A stretch of 64,000 bases of DNA. It comes from Synechococcus sp. MW101C3 (GTDB lineage Bacteria; Cyanobacteriota; Cyanobacteriia; PCC-6307; Cyanobiaceae). This document shows, piece after piece, positions 30,609-38,301 of this stretch. Below the pieces are notes generated by a model. The model worked only from the letters and a program-made list of their open reading frames with translations, was not told the origin of the DNA and searched no databases. A program made the translations under genes and the position numbers. Each line of letters begins with the position of its first letter. Position 1 is the first letter of the stretch. The DNA lies in the NCBI RefSeq assembly GCF_002252635.1, contig NZ_NQKX01000004.1, positions 239,467-303,466 of the forward strand, read 5' to 3'.

Positions 30609-31394
30609 ATGCATCTTTCGCTCACATCGGTGTGCAAATCCTTCGGGCAGGGCCGTGCTGCCAAGCAGGTGCTCGACACGATCAGCTTCGACATCAAGTC
30701 GGGGGAATTCGTGGCGCTGGTGGGCAGCTCCGGATCGGGCAAGAGCACGGTGATGCGCCTGATCGCCGGGCTCGATCGGCCCACCAGCGGCACGATCCTG
30801 ATGGACGGCCGTCCGATCACCGGCCCCGGCCACGACCGCGGCATGGTGTTCCAGAAATACAGCCTCTATCCGTGGATGACGGCGGCCGACAACGTGGCCT
30901 TCGGCATGAAGCTGCAGGGGCGGCCGGCGCGGGAGGTGCGTGAGCGCACCGGCTATTTCCTGGAAGTGGTGGGCTTGCAGGATGCGGCAGGGCGTCTGCC
31001 ACGGGAGCTGTCCGGCGGGATGCAGCAACGGGTGGCGATCGCCCGCGCCCTGGCGGCCGATCCGAAGGTGATGCTCCTGGATGAACCGTTCGGCGCCCTC
31101 GACCTGCAGATCCGCGAATCGATGCAGGAGTTTCTCTATCAGCTGTGGAACCGCACCGGGCTCACCGCCCTGCTGATCACCCACGACCTGGAGGAGGCGC
31201 TGCTGATGGCCCAGCGGGTGCACATCATGGCGCCGCATCCGGGCCGGATCGTGCGCACGGTGGAAGCCGAGCTCGACCGCAGCGATCTGGGCGCGTTGCG
31301 GGTGGACCGCCGTTTTCTGGAGGTGCGCGAAGACCTGGCCCGCTGCCTGCGGGGGTTGAGTCAGGAGGCGGTGACGCCGCTGCCGCCGGTGTGA
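30609..31394 (+). CDS. ABC importer ATPase (probable guanidine uptake)
   Basis: 261 residues. Walker A GSSGSGKS, Q-loop VFQKYSLYPWMTA, signature LSGGMQQR, Walker B VMLLDEPFGALD, and H-loop LLITHD are all intact, so the enzyme should be active. One nt separates it from the permease stop. Class is NrtD/SsuB/TauB-like. It is the last gene of the guanidine operon; the small minus-strand gene at 31361-31558 overlaps its end by 34 nt. Confidence 0.95.
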   Translation: MHLSLTSVCKSFGQGRAAKQVLDTISFDIKSGEFVALVGSSGSGKSTVMRLIAGLDRPTSGTILMDGRPITGPGHDRGMVFQKYSLYPWMTAADNVAFGMKLQGRPAREVRERTGYFLEVVGLQDAAGRLPRELSGGMQQRVAIARALAADPKVMLLDEPFGALDLQIRESMQEFLYQLWNRTGLTALLITHDLEEALLMAQRVHIMAPHPGRIVRTVEAELDRSDLGALRVDRRFLEVREDLARCLRGLSQEAVTPLPPV

Positions 31395-31558
31395 TCGCTG
31401 CCGCCATGCAGCAGGGCGGGCTGGATGCCGAGATACACGGCCTCGCGGTAGAGCGCCTGCTTGGCGCTCACGTTGCCGGTGTGCATGGCGGCCCGGTAGC
31501 GGCGCTGCAGCGACACGAGCATGGCGTGGTGGTGAGGATCGCGAAGGGTGCGGGGCAT
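31361..31558 (-). CDS. Small basic protein of unknown function
   Basis: 65 residues, ATG at 31558. Begins MPRTLRDPHHHAMLVSLQRRYRAAMHTGN and is followed by a helix (SAKQALYREAVYLGIQPALL). The pattern of conserved-looking polar and hydrophobic residues and a palindrome 33 bp upstream favour a real gene. It runs antisense over the last 34 nt of the ABC ATPase. No family recognised. Confidence 0.5.
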   Translation of the reverse strand: MPRTLRDPHHHAMLVSLQRRYRAAMHTGNVSAKQALYREAVYLGIQPALLHGGSDHTGGSGVTAS

Positions 31559-31590
31559 GGCCTCTGCTGAGCGGATTCGACGCTCAATGT

Positions 31591-31607
31591 CTGTTCATTG
31601 TGAACAG
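31591..31607. promoter_or_regulatory. Palindromic candidate operator
   Basis: CTGTTCATTGTGAACAG has perfect 7-bp arms CTGTTCA/TGAACAG around TTG. It lies 33 bp upstream of the small gene starting at 31558 and 34 bp before the end of the membrane/methyltransferase gene (31641). A homodimeric repressor site is likely; the cyanobacterial LexA consensus (AGTAC...GTACT) does not fit. Confidence 0.45.
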
Positions 31608-31640
31608 ATTCTATGGCTGTGACGGGCGTTCTGGTGGGGG

Positions 31641-33755
31641 TCAGCCGCGTTTGCGGGCCACGTGAAAGGCGGAGTGGCCGGTGAGCTCCACGCTGCCGCC
31701 GGCCTCGGTGTCGATGAGGCGGCGCAGCTCGGCGAAGAGGGCCTCACGGGGGCCGGGCTCCAGGCGCAGGTAGGGGGAGTAGGTGCTGAGCAGGGCCAGA
31801 TAGTGCTCCGCCGTGTAGCGCAGCTGCACTTGCACGCGCCCGCCCTGCGGGGTGGTGAACAGGGCGGGATCCACCAGCTGCCGCACCAGAGCCTCCAGGA
31901 CCGCCTGCTGCTCGGCGTCGCTCTCGCGGCGGTGCAGGTGGGGGGCGAAGCGGGCGTAGCTGGCGGCGAAGCGTTCGTGCAGGGCGAGCGAGGGTTGCAG
32001 CTCCTTGTTCCAGAGCAGGATCAGGGCGCCTGCGGGCTTGAGCGCCCGGGCGGCGGTGCGCGAGCCGAGGCCGGCGGGGATCCAGTGAAAGGAGCTGGCG
32101 GCGAGCACGGCGTCGAAGGCCTGCTCCTGCACCGGCCACTGCTCGCAGGCCAGCGGCTCGATGCGCACGCGCCCGAAGCCGGCGCAACGCTCGCGCGCCA
32201 GCGCCACGAAGGCGGGGTTGGGCTCCAGAGCGGTGATGGCGCAGCCGCGCCGCGCGAACGCCACGGTGGCGGTGCCCGGCCCGCAGCCCAGCTCCAGCAG
32301 CGCTGAACCCTCGCCCACCCCGGCCAGTGCCGCCACCTGCTCGATCACCGCCGGCGGGTAGCCGGGACGCACGGCGTCGTAGGCGGCAGCGGCCGGCACA
32401 TACCAGTCGGCCCGCTGCTGCAGCGGCAGGGCAGCGGCACTGCTCACGATCCGCTGCTGCTCGTTGCCGTCGGGAGCTTCAGGCTCTGCAGCCGGAATGG
32501 CCTCCGCCACCGGCTTCCAGCGCTCCAGCGCCGCCTGCAGCGCGCCGGCCAGGGCGGCGGCTTCGCGGGCACCGGCGAGGCCCTGCAGTTGGACGGGTGG
32601 ACGGCGCTCGCTCCAGAGCAGCACCTGGGGCTCGGGCTGGTGCAGCGGCAAAGCGGCCACCACCACGCGGGTGGGCAGGTGAACGGCGGCATGGCCGGTG
32701 CGCCACACGCCCACGTGTTCGGCATCGATGCGCAGCTCCTGCCGGCTCCAGTGGCGGTAGCTGCCGAAGCCGGCGGCACCGAGCGCCGCCACCACCAGCA
32801 GCGCCTGGATCACGCTCCCGTCGGGCAGGGCGAGCGAGAGCAGGCCGGGCAGGGAGAGATCGAGCAAGAGCGTGGTGGGGGCGGTGAGGCCCAGCCGCGG
32901 ACCCAGCATCCACACCAGAAAGCCGCCGTACTTCACCATCACGGTGTTGAGCACGGCGAGAAACAGCAGGTAGCCGCCCTGGTGCACAAACGCCCTCCAC
33001 CACTGCGAGGCGCTCACGGTGCTGCGGTCGCGGAAGATCCGGGTGGCGCCTTGTTCCTCCACCACCGCCCACACGCTCGCCGGCGGCCCCGCTTCCTCCA
33101 GGCCGGCCGCCCCGCCGGTGTCCGCCAACCGCAACGGCAACGCCAGCTTGCGGGCGAGGGCAAAGGCGCGCTGCCAGGCGATCGCGAGCGTGGGCTGACG
33201 GTCGAGCAGCAGCTCGCGGGCAGGATCCTGCACCGCCAGCAGCACATCCCAGCCCTGCGGACGCGCTTCGCCGAGCGGCAGGGCGAGCGGGGCGGCGCGG
33301 ATCAGCACGGCGGACAGGGCGTGGTGCTGCAGCTCCAGCTGCTCGTGGCTGCCGGCGGAATCACACCGCCAGGACAGCCGATCCCCCCAGCGCTCCAGCA
33401 GGATCCGGCACTCCGGCCGCCAGGAATGGCCGAGCTGGTTGGCGAGCAGCTCCAGGGGCAGCAGGAACAGCAGCAGGCCGATCACATACGGAACGACCCC
33501 TTCCAAGGTGGCCCAGAGGCAGAAGGCGGAGAAGAGCAGAAAGGCGAGCAGGTTGCCGAGCTGGCTGTCGAGCGGCTGGTTGGCGATCAGCTCCTGCCAC
33601 AGCAGCCCTTCAAGCGTGCGGCCGAGCAGGTGCACGGTGCGGCGCAGCACCAGCAGGGGAAACAGCAGCAGGCCGAGGCCATTGCGTTCAAGGCGGCGAA
33701 TCGTGGCGCGCCACTGCATGAGCGAACCGGCCGGCGGAAGGGCTGCGCGCTCCAT
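31641..33755 (-). CDS. Membrane protein fused to a SAM-dependent methyltransferase
   Basis: 704 residues from the ATG at 33755 (second ATG at 33719). The N-terminal ~450 residues have at least four hydrophobic segments (GLGLLLFPLLVLRRTV; LLAFLLFSAFCLWATLEGV; GYLLFLAVLNTVMVKYGGFLVWML; IQALLVVAALGAAGFG) and a soluble middle part. The C-terminal ~250 residues are a class I methyltransferase: SALLELGCGPGTATVAFARRG (motif I), EPNPAFVALARERC (motif II) and AFDAVLAASSFHWI (motif IV). Methyltransferases of this style start at YDAVRPGYP. No frame break is visible between the parts, so this is a true fusion. It is divergent from the SDR gene at 33811. Confidence 0.75.
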   Translation of the reverse strand: MERAALPPAGSLMQWRATIRRLERNGLGLLLFPLLVLRRTVHLLGRTLEGLLWQELIANQPLDSQLGNLLAFLLFSAFCLWATLEGVVPYVIGLLLFLLPLELLANQLGHSWRPECRILLERWGDRLSWRCDSAGSHEQLELQHHALSAVLIRAAPLALPLGEARPQGWDVLLAVQDPARELLLDRQPTLAIAWQRAFALARKLALPLRLADTGGAAGLEEAGPPASVWAVVEEQGATRIFRDRSTVSASQWWRAFVHQGGYLLFLAVLNTVMVKYGGFLVWMLGPRLGLTAPTTLLLDLSLPGLLSLALPDGSVIQALLVVAALGAAGFGSYRHWSRQELRIDAEHVGVWRTGHAAVHLPTRVVVAALPLHQPEPQVLLWSERRPPVQLQGLAGAREAAALAGALQAALERWKPVAEAIPAAEPEAPDGNEQQRIVSSAAALPLQQRADWYVPAAAAYDAVRPGYPPAVIEQVAALAGVGEGSALLELGCGPGTATVAFARRGCAITALEPNPAFVALARERCAGFGRVRIEPLACEQWPVQEQAFDAVLAASSFHWIPAGLGSRTAARALKPAGALILLWNKELQPSLALHERFAASYARFAPHLHRRESDAEQQAVLEALVRQLVDPALFTTPQGGRVQVQLRYTAEHYLALLSTYSPYLRLEPGPREALFAELRRLIDTEAGGSVELTGHSAFHVARKRG

Positions 33756-33810
33756 TGTGAAGCCGGCGGTTTCTAGGGTTGGCGCCCTTTGCACCTGGTG
33801 GGGTCTGCCC

Positions 33811-34785
33811 ATGGCTGCCACGCGCCGCCTGCTGCTCACCGGCGGCAACTCCGGCATCGGCTTCGAGGCGGCGGTGCGGCTGTGCCAGGCCGGCCACGCG
33901 CTCACGCTGCTGTGCCGCGATGCGGCAACGGCCGAGACGGCCCAGCGGCAGCTGGCTGAACGCGCCGGGGGAGGCACGGCGCCGGCGGTGGCCGTGTGCG
34001 ACCTGGGCGATCTGGAGAGCGTGCGCGCCTGCGGGCAGGCGCTGCTGGCGCAGGGGCAGCCGATCGACACGTTGGTGCTGAATGCGGGCCTGCAATACGC
34101 CGGCGCCAAGACACCACGGCTGACGCCCCAGGGCCATGAACTCACCGTTGCGGTGAACCACCTGGGCCATTTCCTGCTGGCTCAGCAGCTCACGCCGTTG
34201 CTGCTGGCCGGGCAGGCGCCGCGGCTGGTGGTCACGGCGTCGGAAGTGCACGACCCGCTCACCGCCGGCGGCAAGGTGGGCTCACCGGCGGGGCTGGGCG
34301 ATCTGGCCGGCCTGCAGGCGGGGCAGCCGGTGCTGATGGTGGATGGCAGCAGCTTCGATGCCGACAAGGCCTACAAGGACAGCAAGCTCTGCAATGTGCT
34401 GTTCGCCCGTGAGTTCGCGCGCCGCATGGAGGAGGCCGGCACGCCGCTGCCGGTGCTCAGCTGGAGCCCGGGCCTGGTGATCCCGCCCACCAGCGAGGGC
34501 GGCTTCTGGCGCTACAGCCGCCAGAGCAACGAACTGGGCCAACGCCTGTTCGCCTTCGCGGCCCGCTCCGTGCTGCGCCTCACCGAAAGCGTGGAAACCG
34601 CCGGGGCCCTGCTGGCCGCCCTCTGCTGCGACCCCACCTACGCCGCCAACGGCTTCAGCTTCCACCGCAACCGCGTGGTTGGCCCAGGCCGGCGAGTGTT
34701 CGAGGCGAGTGCCACCAGTGTTGAAGGGCAGGACACGGAGCTGGCGCGACGGTTATGGGTGGCGAGTGAGGGGGTGGTGGGGTGA
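33811..34785 (+). CDS. Short-chain dehydrogenase/reductase (POR/retinol-dehydrogenase-like)
   Basis: 324 residues from ATG 33811. Rossmann motif LTGGNSGIGFEAAV, the LNAGLQYAG motif after strand 4, a serine in VVTASEVHDP and the catalytic YKDSK pair. The size and the GxxxGIG context are shared with protochlorophyllide-oxidoreductase-like SDRs, but the chlorophyll-specific cysteines are not evident, so the substrate is open. It is divergent from the membrane/methyltransferase fusion with 55 bp between starts. Confidence 0.85.
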   Translation: MAATRRLLLTGGNSGIGFEAAVRLCQAGHALTLLCRDAATAETAQRQLAERAGGGTAPAVAVCDLGDLESVRACGQALLAQGQPIDTLVLNAGLQYAGAKTPRLTPQGHELTVAVNHLGHFLLAQQLTPLLLAGQAPRLVVTASEVHDPLTAGGKVGSPAGLGDLAGLQAGQPVLMVDGSSFDADKAYKDSKLCNVLFAREFARRMEEAGTPLPVLSWSPGLVIPPTSEGGFWRYSRQSNELGQRLFAFAARSVLRLTESVETAGALLAALCCDPTYAANGFSFHRNRVVGPGRRVFEASATSVEGQDTELARRLWVASEGVVG

Positions 34786-35188
34786 AGGCGCCGGTGGGTT
34801 GGGGAACAGGCGTGACGAAAGGCTCAGCTGCTGCATAGCCCGTTGCTTGGTGTGCCTTGTCTCGAGCACCCACACCAGCTGTCCATCGGCCCTCTGACTG
34901 ACCTGCGACGTACACGCTCCAGAAGCATCTCGGGAAGCCAGCCCGAATCTCATGCAGTCGATGACTGACTTGCCAGAAGGGCGGCGCCTTGTTTATTCAA
35001 AAGATGATGCACTCCGGCTCGCTCACCTGGATCTGTCGCTGAGCGAGATCGGTTCACACCAGCATGCATCTCGCCTTGGCGGTGCTTGTACGGCAAATTG
35101 ACGGCCGCATTGCAAAGAATGTCATCAATGAGATGTAAAAACTTTCGTTCCCCTATTCTATGCAAACCCTTTCTCCTGTATCTGTTCC
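34786..35188. other. Intergenic region at the island's left border
   Basis: About 400 nt without a supported gene. GC content falls visibly from about 35000 onward (TTTATTCAAAAGATGATGCA, then AAAACTTTCGTTCCCCTATTC just before the J-domain gene). No tRNA or att-type repeat could be recognised here. Confidence 0.5.
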
Positions 35189-35794
35189 ATGGCTTCAGCC
35201 AAGGGATCAGCGGAAGAGCCCGCCTTGTCGCTCAACTCATACATCCAAGCAGAGATTACGCGGTTAGCGGCCAGTGAGAATATCGACAAGTCCCTGCTGG
35301 AGGGCTTTGCTCGGTTTGTTGTGGCCAACCACAAGAAGAAGGAGCCCAAGCCACCGAAACCACCGAAGACAGCAAAGCCAGCCAAGCCGAAGCCTCTGAC
35401 GCTGACCCAGCTCAAGAGTGCGGTCTTCAAGCATTTTGGCTGTGCTGATGTAAAGACGCTGAGGGCCAACAAGGATTTCCAGATGGCTATGGCAGGAGAA
35501 GATCTGGTGTTGAAAAGCCGCGCCGATTGGTTGAAGCTCTACCGGCAATGGATCGGCGTTCCGGAAGACGAACGCTCGCTCACTGGCCCTACAACGATCA
35601 ATGGAATCGATGTGCTCGAGAATTTCAGGCCGTGGATTGCCTTTGGCCTTGATTCACAAACGGCCTCTGTCGACGACGTGAACGAGGTGTTCAGATCGCT
35701 CGCCAAGATTCATCACCCTGATCACGGTGGAGATCCCCGCGTGTTTCAGCAACTCCAGGTGATGAGAGACACCCTGCTGGCCTACTTCAAATAA
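35189..35794 (+). CDS. J-domain protein (C-terminal HPD)
   Basis: 201 residues from ATG 35189. The N-terminal half is helical, followed by a lysine/proline linker (KKKEPKPPKPPKTAKPAKPK, about residues 50-70). The C-terminus has a degenerate J domain: DVNEVFRSLAKIHHPDHGGDPRVFQQLQ, with the HPD tripeptide needed to stimulate Hsp70 ATPase. It lacks the Gly/Phe, zinc and substrate-binding parts of DnaJ. It immediately abuts the HTH/HNH gene (stop TAA, then GTG with no gap), so the two are coupled. A J-domain fused to a unique N-domain could recruit DnaK to its partner nuclease. Confidence 0.75.
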   Translation: MASAKGSAEEPALSLNSYIQAEITRLAASENIDKSLLEGFARFVVANHKKKEPKPPKPPKTAKPAKPKPLTLTQLKSAVFKHFGCADVKTLRANKDFQMAMAGEDLVLKSRADWLKLYRQWIGVPEDERSLTGPTTINGIDVLENFRPWIAFGLDSQTASVDDVNEVFRSLAKIHHPDHGGDPRVFQQLQVMRDTLLAYFK

Positions 35795-36856
35795 GTGACG
35801 ACCATTTCAACCGCCATGCGAGAACTTCTCACGGATACGGAAACGGCAGAGCTGCTGGGCATCAGCATGAAAAAGCTCTATGCGGTCGTCGCGTTTTTTG
35901 ATCGGCACGGGAATGATGAGTGGGACTTGGCAGAAGGCGAGCATTTTGAATATGCATCGGGCAGTAACCGCGCCACCAGCAGCCGCTTGTTCTACGAAGA
36001 GGGGGTCACGGCGATTGCTGCCTATCTGAAGGAGAAATCTGGTAGCAACATCTTCAGCTTCGTAAAGGAGTTGTTTGTGGAGGCGATCACCAAGCGCAAG
36101 GCCAAGATGCGGCAGCTGCTGGTGGAGCGCCGAATCATCCAGGAAACCTTGAACGACAACAGTGTGCTGATCGCCAATGATCTGATCTATCTGCACCGCA
36201 ACAAGGTGATCAATGTGCTCAAAACCAATGGCAAAGGGCTGAACAACTCACGCAAGCGGCAACTGGGATCCGATTCCTACACCGGCACGGAGCCATTGAA
36301 GAAGGGAACCCATTTCGATGAGTTTGACGGTGTGGAGCACTGGAGCCAGAAGGGAATCGGCCGCCTGGCCATCGATATGGCTGAGAACAGCAGCGTTTCC
36401 AAAAGCCGCAAGGCCTGGCTGAGTGCCGTGTCTGAAGTGGTGGAACCCTGCCTGGAGCACCGCAGGAAGTTCCTGGAATCCTTCGATGCCCATGTGAGCA
36501 AGGCGCAGGAGGCCGCCAAGAAGCTGGCCAACGGCCGCTGCGCGATCACCAATCGCGTCCAGAAGCCCACCACGGATTTCCAGCTCGATGGCCATCACTT
36601 GTTTGACCTCAACACCCGCAAAGATCTGGCCACCCGGCTGGAGAACATTCTGGTGATCGAGAGAAAGATTCACCTGGAGTTCCACAGCTGGCACGGCAAG
36701 GAGTCGTGCAACCCCCAAGACTTCCTCTCATTCCTCACCGAACGACAAAGCCACCATTTCGCCGGCCCTTATGGAACAGAGCGTCTACGCAAGCTGATGA
36801 CGAGACTGGAGGGGCTTTATGTTCAGTACAAGGATCATATGAATTATAACTTGTGA
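35795..36856 (+). CDS. HTH protein with C-terminal HNH-like nuclease motif
   Basis: 353 residues from GTG 35795 (ATG at codon 8 is an alternative). Residues 8-80 look like a MerR/phage-type HTH (LLTDTETAELLGISMKKLYAV) with a wing region EGEHFEYASGS. The middle is helical. The C-terminus has an HNH-like arrangement: C249, D266-G-H267-H268, N284 in ENILVI, and H293/H297 in IHLEFHSWHG. The lysine 'wing' and the C-to-HH spacing are not the classic CxxC type, so the nuclease call is moderate. It abuts the J-domain gene, in an island with defence genes. Confidence 0.6.
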   Translation: MTTISTAMRELLTDTETAELLGISMKKLYAVVAFFDRHGNDEWDLAEGEHFEYASGSNRATSSRLFYEEGVTAIAAYLKEKSGSNIFSFVKELFVEAITKRKAKMRQLLVERRIIQETLNDNSVLIANDLIYLHRNKVINVLKTNGKGLNNSRKRQLGSDSYTGTEPLKKGTHFDEFDGVEHWSQKGIGRLAIDMAENSSVSKSRKAWLSAVSEVVEPCLEHRRKFLESFDAHVSKAQEAAKKLANGRCAITNRVQKPTTDFQLDGHHLFDLNTRKDLATRLENILVIERKIHLEFHSWHGKESCNPQDFLSFLTERQSHHFAGPYGTERLRKLMTRLEGLYVQYKDHMNYNL

Positions 36857-37039
36857 GATATCTGGGTTTGAGCATTGCCAGTGCTTGGCCAGCAGGGAGT
36901 GTATGGATGTGTATGTCATGAGCTTGTGGTGGCCTCTCCGCGAGAAGTGCTTGTTCGGCCTCCCTCACGTCGCCACCGAGTTGAGTGCACGCCCAGTCCT
37001 GTAAACAGCATCCACACGAGCTTGCTGACTGGCTCCCGT

Positions 37040-37498
37040 TCACAAGAGCCTCGTATCGAACGTGAACGGTTCATCGCAGCTGACGCGTAGTCGCTGCGCT
37101 TCCGGATGCCGAGGATTGAGCAAGATGTTGCGTTCGACCGTGATGACGGCGGACGGCACGTTCAATGCTGCAGTGCGCCCGCTCGTGAGCCACGACGACC
37201 CGAGTGTTTGCAGTGATGCTGGAGCTGGCACCGAATGCCAGCCCTCCGGCAGCGAGCCCGTTTCGAGGACTTCTGTGGACAGGTCATCAGGGAGTTCGAT
37301 CGCGAGCAGTCTTAAATCGGCCGGAGCCGTGAGTGGATCGACATGCACGAGCAGCTCAAGTGCCGCCAGCGCCGCAGAGGTGGCGGTGTAGACGATGGGA
37401 TGTCCTTTGGTGTGCCAGCGTCCGGAGGTGTGCATTCCGCCGATGCCATCAAGCGCTGTATCCACGTAGGGCTTGCGGCAGATCCGCCAGACGCGCAT
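37040..37498 (-). CDS. RES-domain toxin
   Basis: 152 residues. RES-domain toxins attack NAD+ (glycohydrolase or phosphorylase activity). Matching features are MRVWRICRKPYV at the N-terminus, GRWHTKGHPIVYTATSAALAALELLVH, and the C-terminal PSAVITVERNILLNPRHPEA. The gene starts at ATG 37498, one base overlapping the antitoxin stop. Intact, full length, on the minus strand downstream of its antitoxin. Confidence 0.9.
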   Translation of the reverse strand: MRVWRICRKPYVDTALDGIGGMHTSGRWHTKGHPIVYTATSAALAALELLVHVDPLTAPADLRLLAIELPDDLSTEVLETGSLPEGWHSVPAPASLQTLGSSWLTSGRTAALNVPSAVITVERNILLNPRHPEAQRLRVSCDEPFTFDTRLL

Positions 37499-37950
37499 CA
37501 GCTAAAGATCCCGTAGTTGAGGCGCAGCAACACGTCTTCCACCTGTCGCGCGCCGATCTCCGTGTCCAGAAGATCGAGAGGCCTCTCGTAGCCCAGTGCA
37601 CGGTTGGGAGTCTTCAGCCACACGCGGGCCTTGTCGATGGAGCCAAGCACCTCGACGGCCTGCGAGGCCGCCCTTGCCACCCGATAAAGCCGATCAGATT
37701 CCTGGGGGTTGAGCTGTCGCGCCTCCTTCCTGCGGGCGACGGTTCGAGGGGGGATCCCGAAAACTGCTGTGAAGTGCTGCGGGGAAATGTCGAGTTCCTT
37801 TGTGAGCGCTACAAACGCGGAGAACGGCAGACCACTGCGGACAGCATCGCGAAGCTCAACCAAACTGGCTGCTGGCAGGCGCAAGATTGAGGCCGGTCCT
37901 CCCTGGTCAGGGCTGGAGGAGAAAGGTGCCAGCGATGTCTTGCTTGCCAT
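37498..37950 (-). CDS. Xre/MbcA/ParS-type antitoxin
   Basis: 150 residues from the ATG at 37950. N-terminal HTH (LVELRDAVRSGLPFSAFVALTKELDISPQHFTAVF), then a DUF2384 toxin-binding domain with the typical AASQAVEVLGSIDKARVWLKTPNRALGYERPLDLL. It is the classical partner of RES toxins, and would neutralise the toxin and repress the operon. Its start codon sits inside a perfect 14-bp palindrome (37944-37957). Confidence 0.9.
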   Translation of the reverse strand: MASKTSLAPFSSSPDQGGPASILRLPAASLVELRDAVRSGLPFSAFVALTKELDISPQHFTAVFGIPPRTVARRKEARQLNPQESDRLYRVARAASQAVEVLGSIDKARVWLKTPNRALGYERPLDLLDTEIGARQVEDVLLRLNYGIFS

Positions 37951-37978
37951 ATGGCAATGTTAGCGGCGCCATCTGGCG
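37944..37978. promoter_or_regulatory. Tandem palindromic operators of the RES/Xre pair
   Basis: TTGCCATATGGCAA (37944-37957, perfect 14-bp palindrome) covers the antitoxin start codon. A second copy, CGCCATCTGGCG (37967-37978), shares the GCCAT-nTGGC core. The centres are 22 bp apart, two helical turns, so two antitoxin dimers could bind the same face of DNA. Autoregulatory operators of this kind are expected for Xre-type antitoxins. Confidence 0.65.
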
Positions 37979-38127
37979 TTGCGGTTGTTGCGGCTTGTTG
38001 GGCGATCAGCATTTCTGAGGCCCATGGCCATCGCAAGCTGCACCCTGAACCTCTTGTCAATAGGAGCAAAGCAAGATGCAAGAGCAGGCCAGCGTTTAGG
38101 CCTTCGGATAGTTCAACGACTGCGGAG

Positions 38128-38301
38128 CTACTTTTCCTGCTGGCGATTGTTGCCGAGTGCTCCGCATGTGATATCGATTCCCTCAGAGGCCCAGCGTTCA
38201 AGATCAGCGGTGGTTACTTGTTCCATGCATTCAACTGTAACCTTATGCCCTGCCCGCTGTATCTTGACGTTAGCCGTCTCACTGGCGCTTTCAGTGACCA
38301 A
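38128..38301 (-). CDS. Possible small overlapping gene
   Basis: 57-residue frame from a TTG at 38301, overlapping the end of the 206-residue membrane protein gene by 11 nt. The sequence (TANVKIQRAGHKVTVECMEQ; TADLERWASEGIDITCGALG) is compatible with real protein and is flanked by a stop. There is no clear ribosome site and the gene has no recognised family. Could be a partner of the membrane protein or chance. Confidence 0.3.
   Translation of the reverse strand: MVTESASETANVKIQRAGHKVTVECMEQVTTADLERWASEGIDITCGALGNNRQQEK

Noticed and set aside
31591..31607. LexA box
   Set aside because: The cyanobacterial LexA consensus is AGTAC-type; this palindrome is TGTTC-type.
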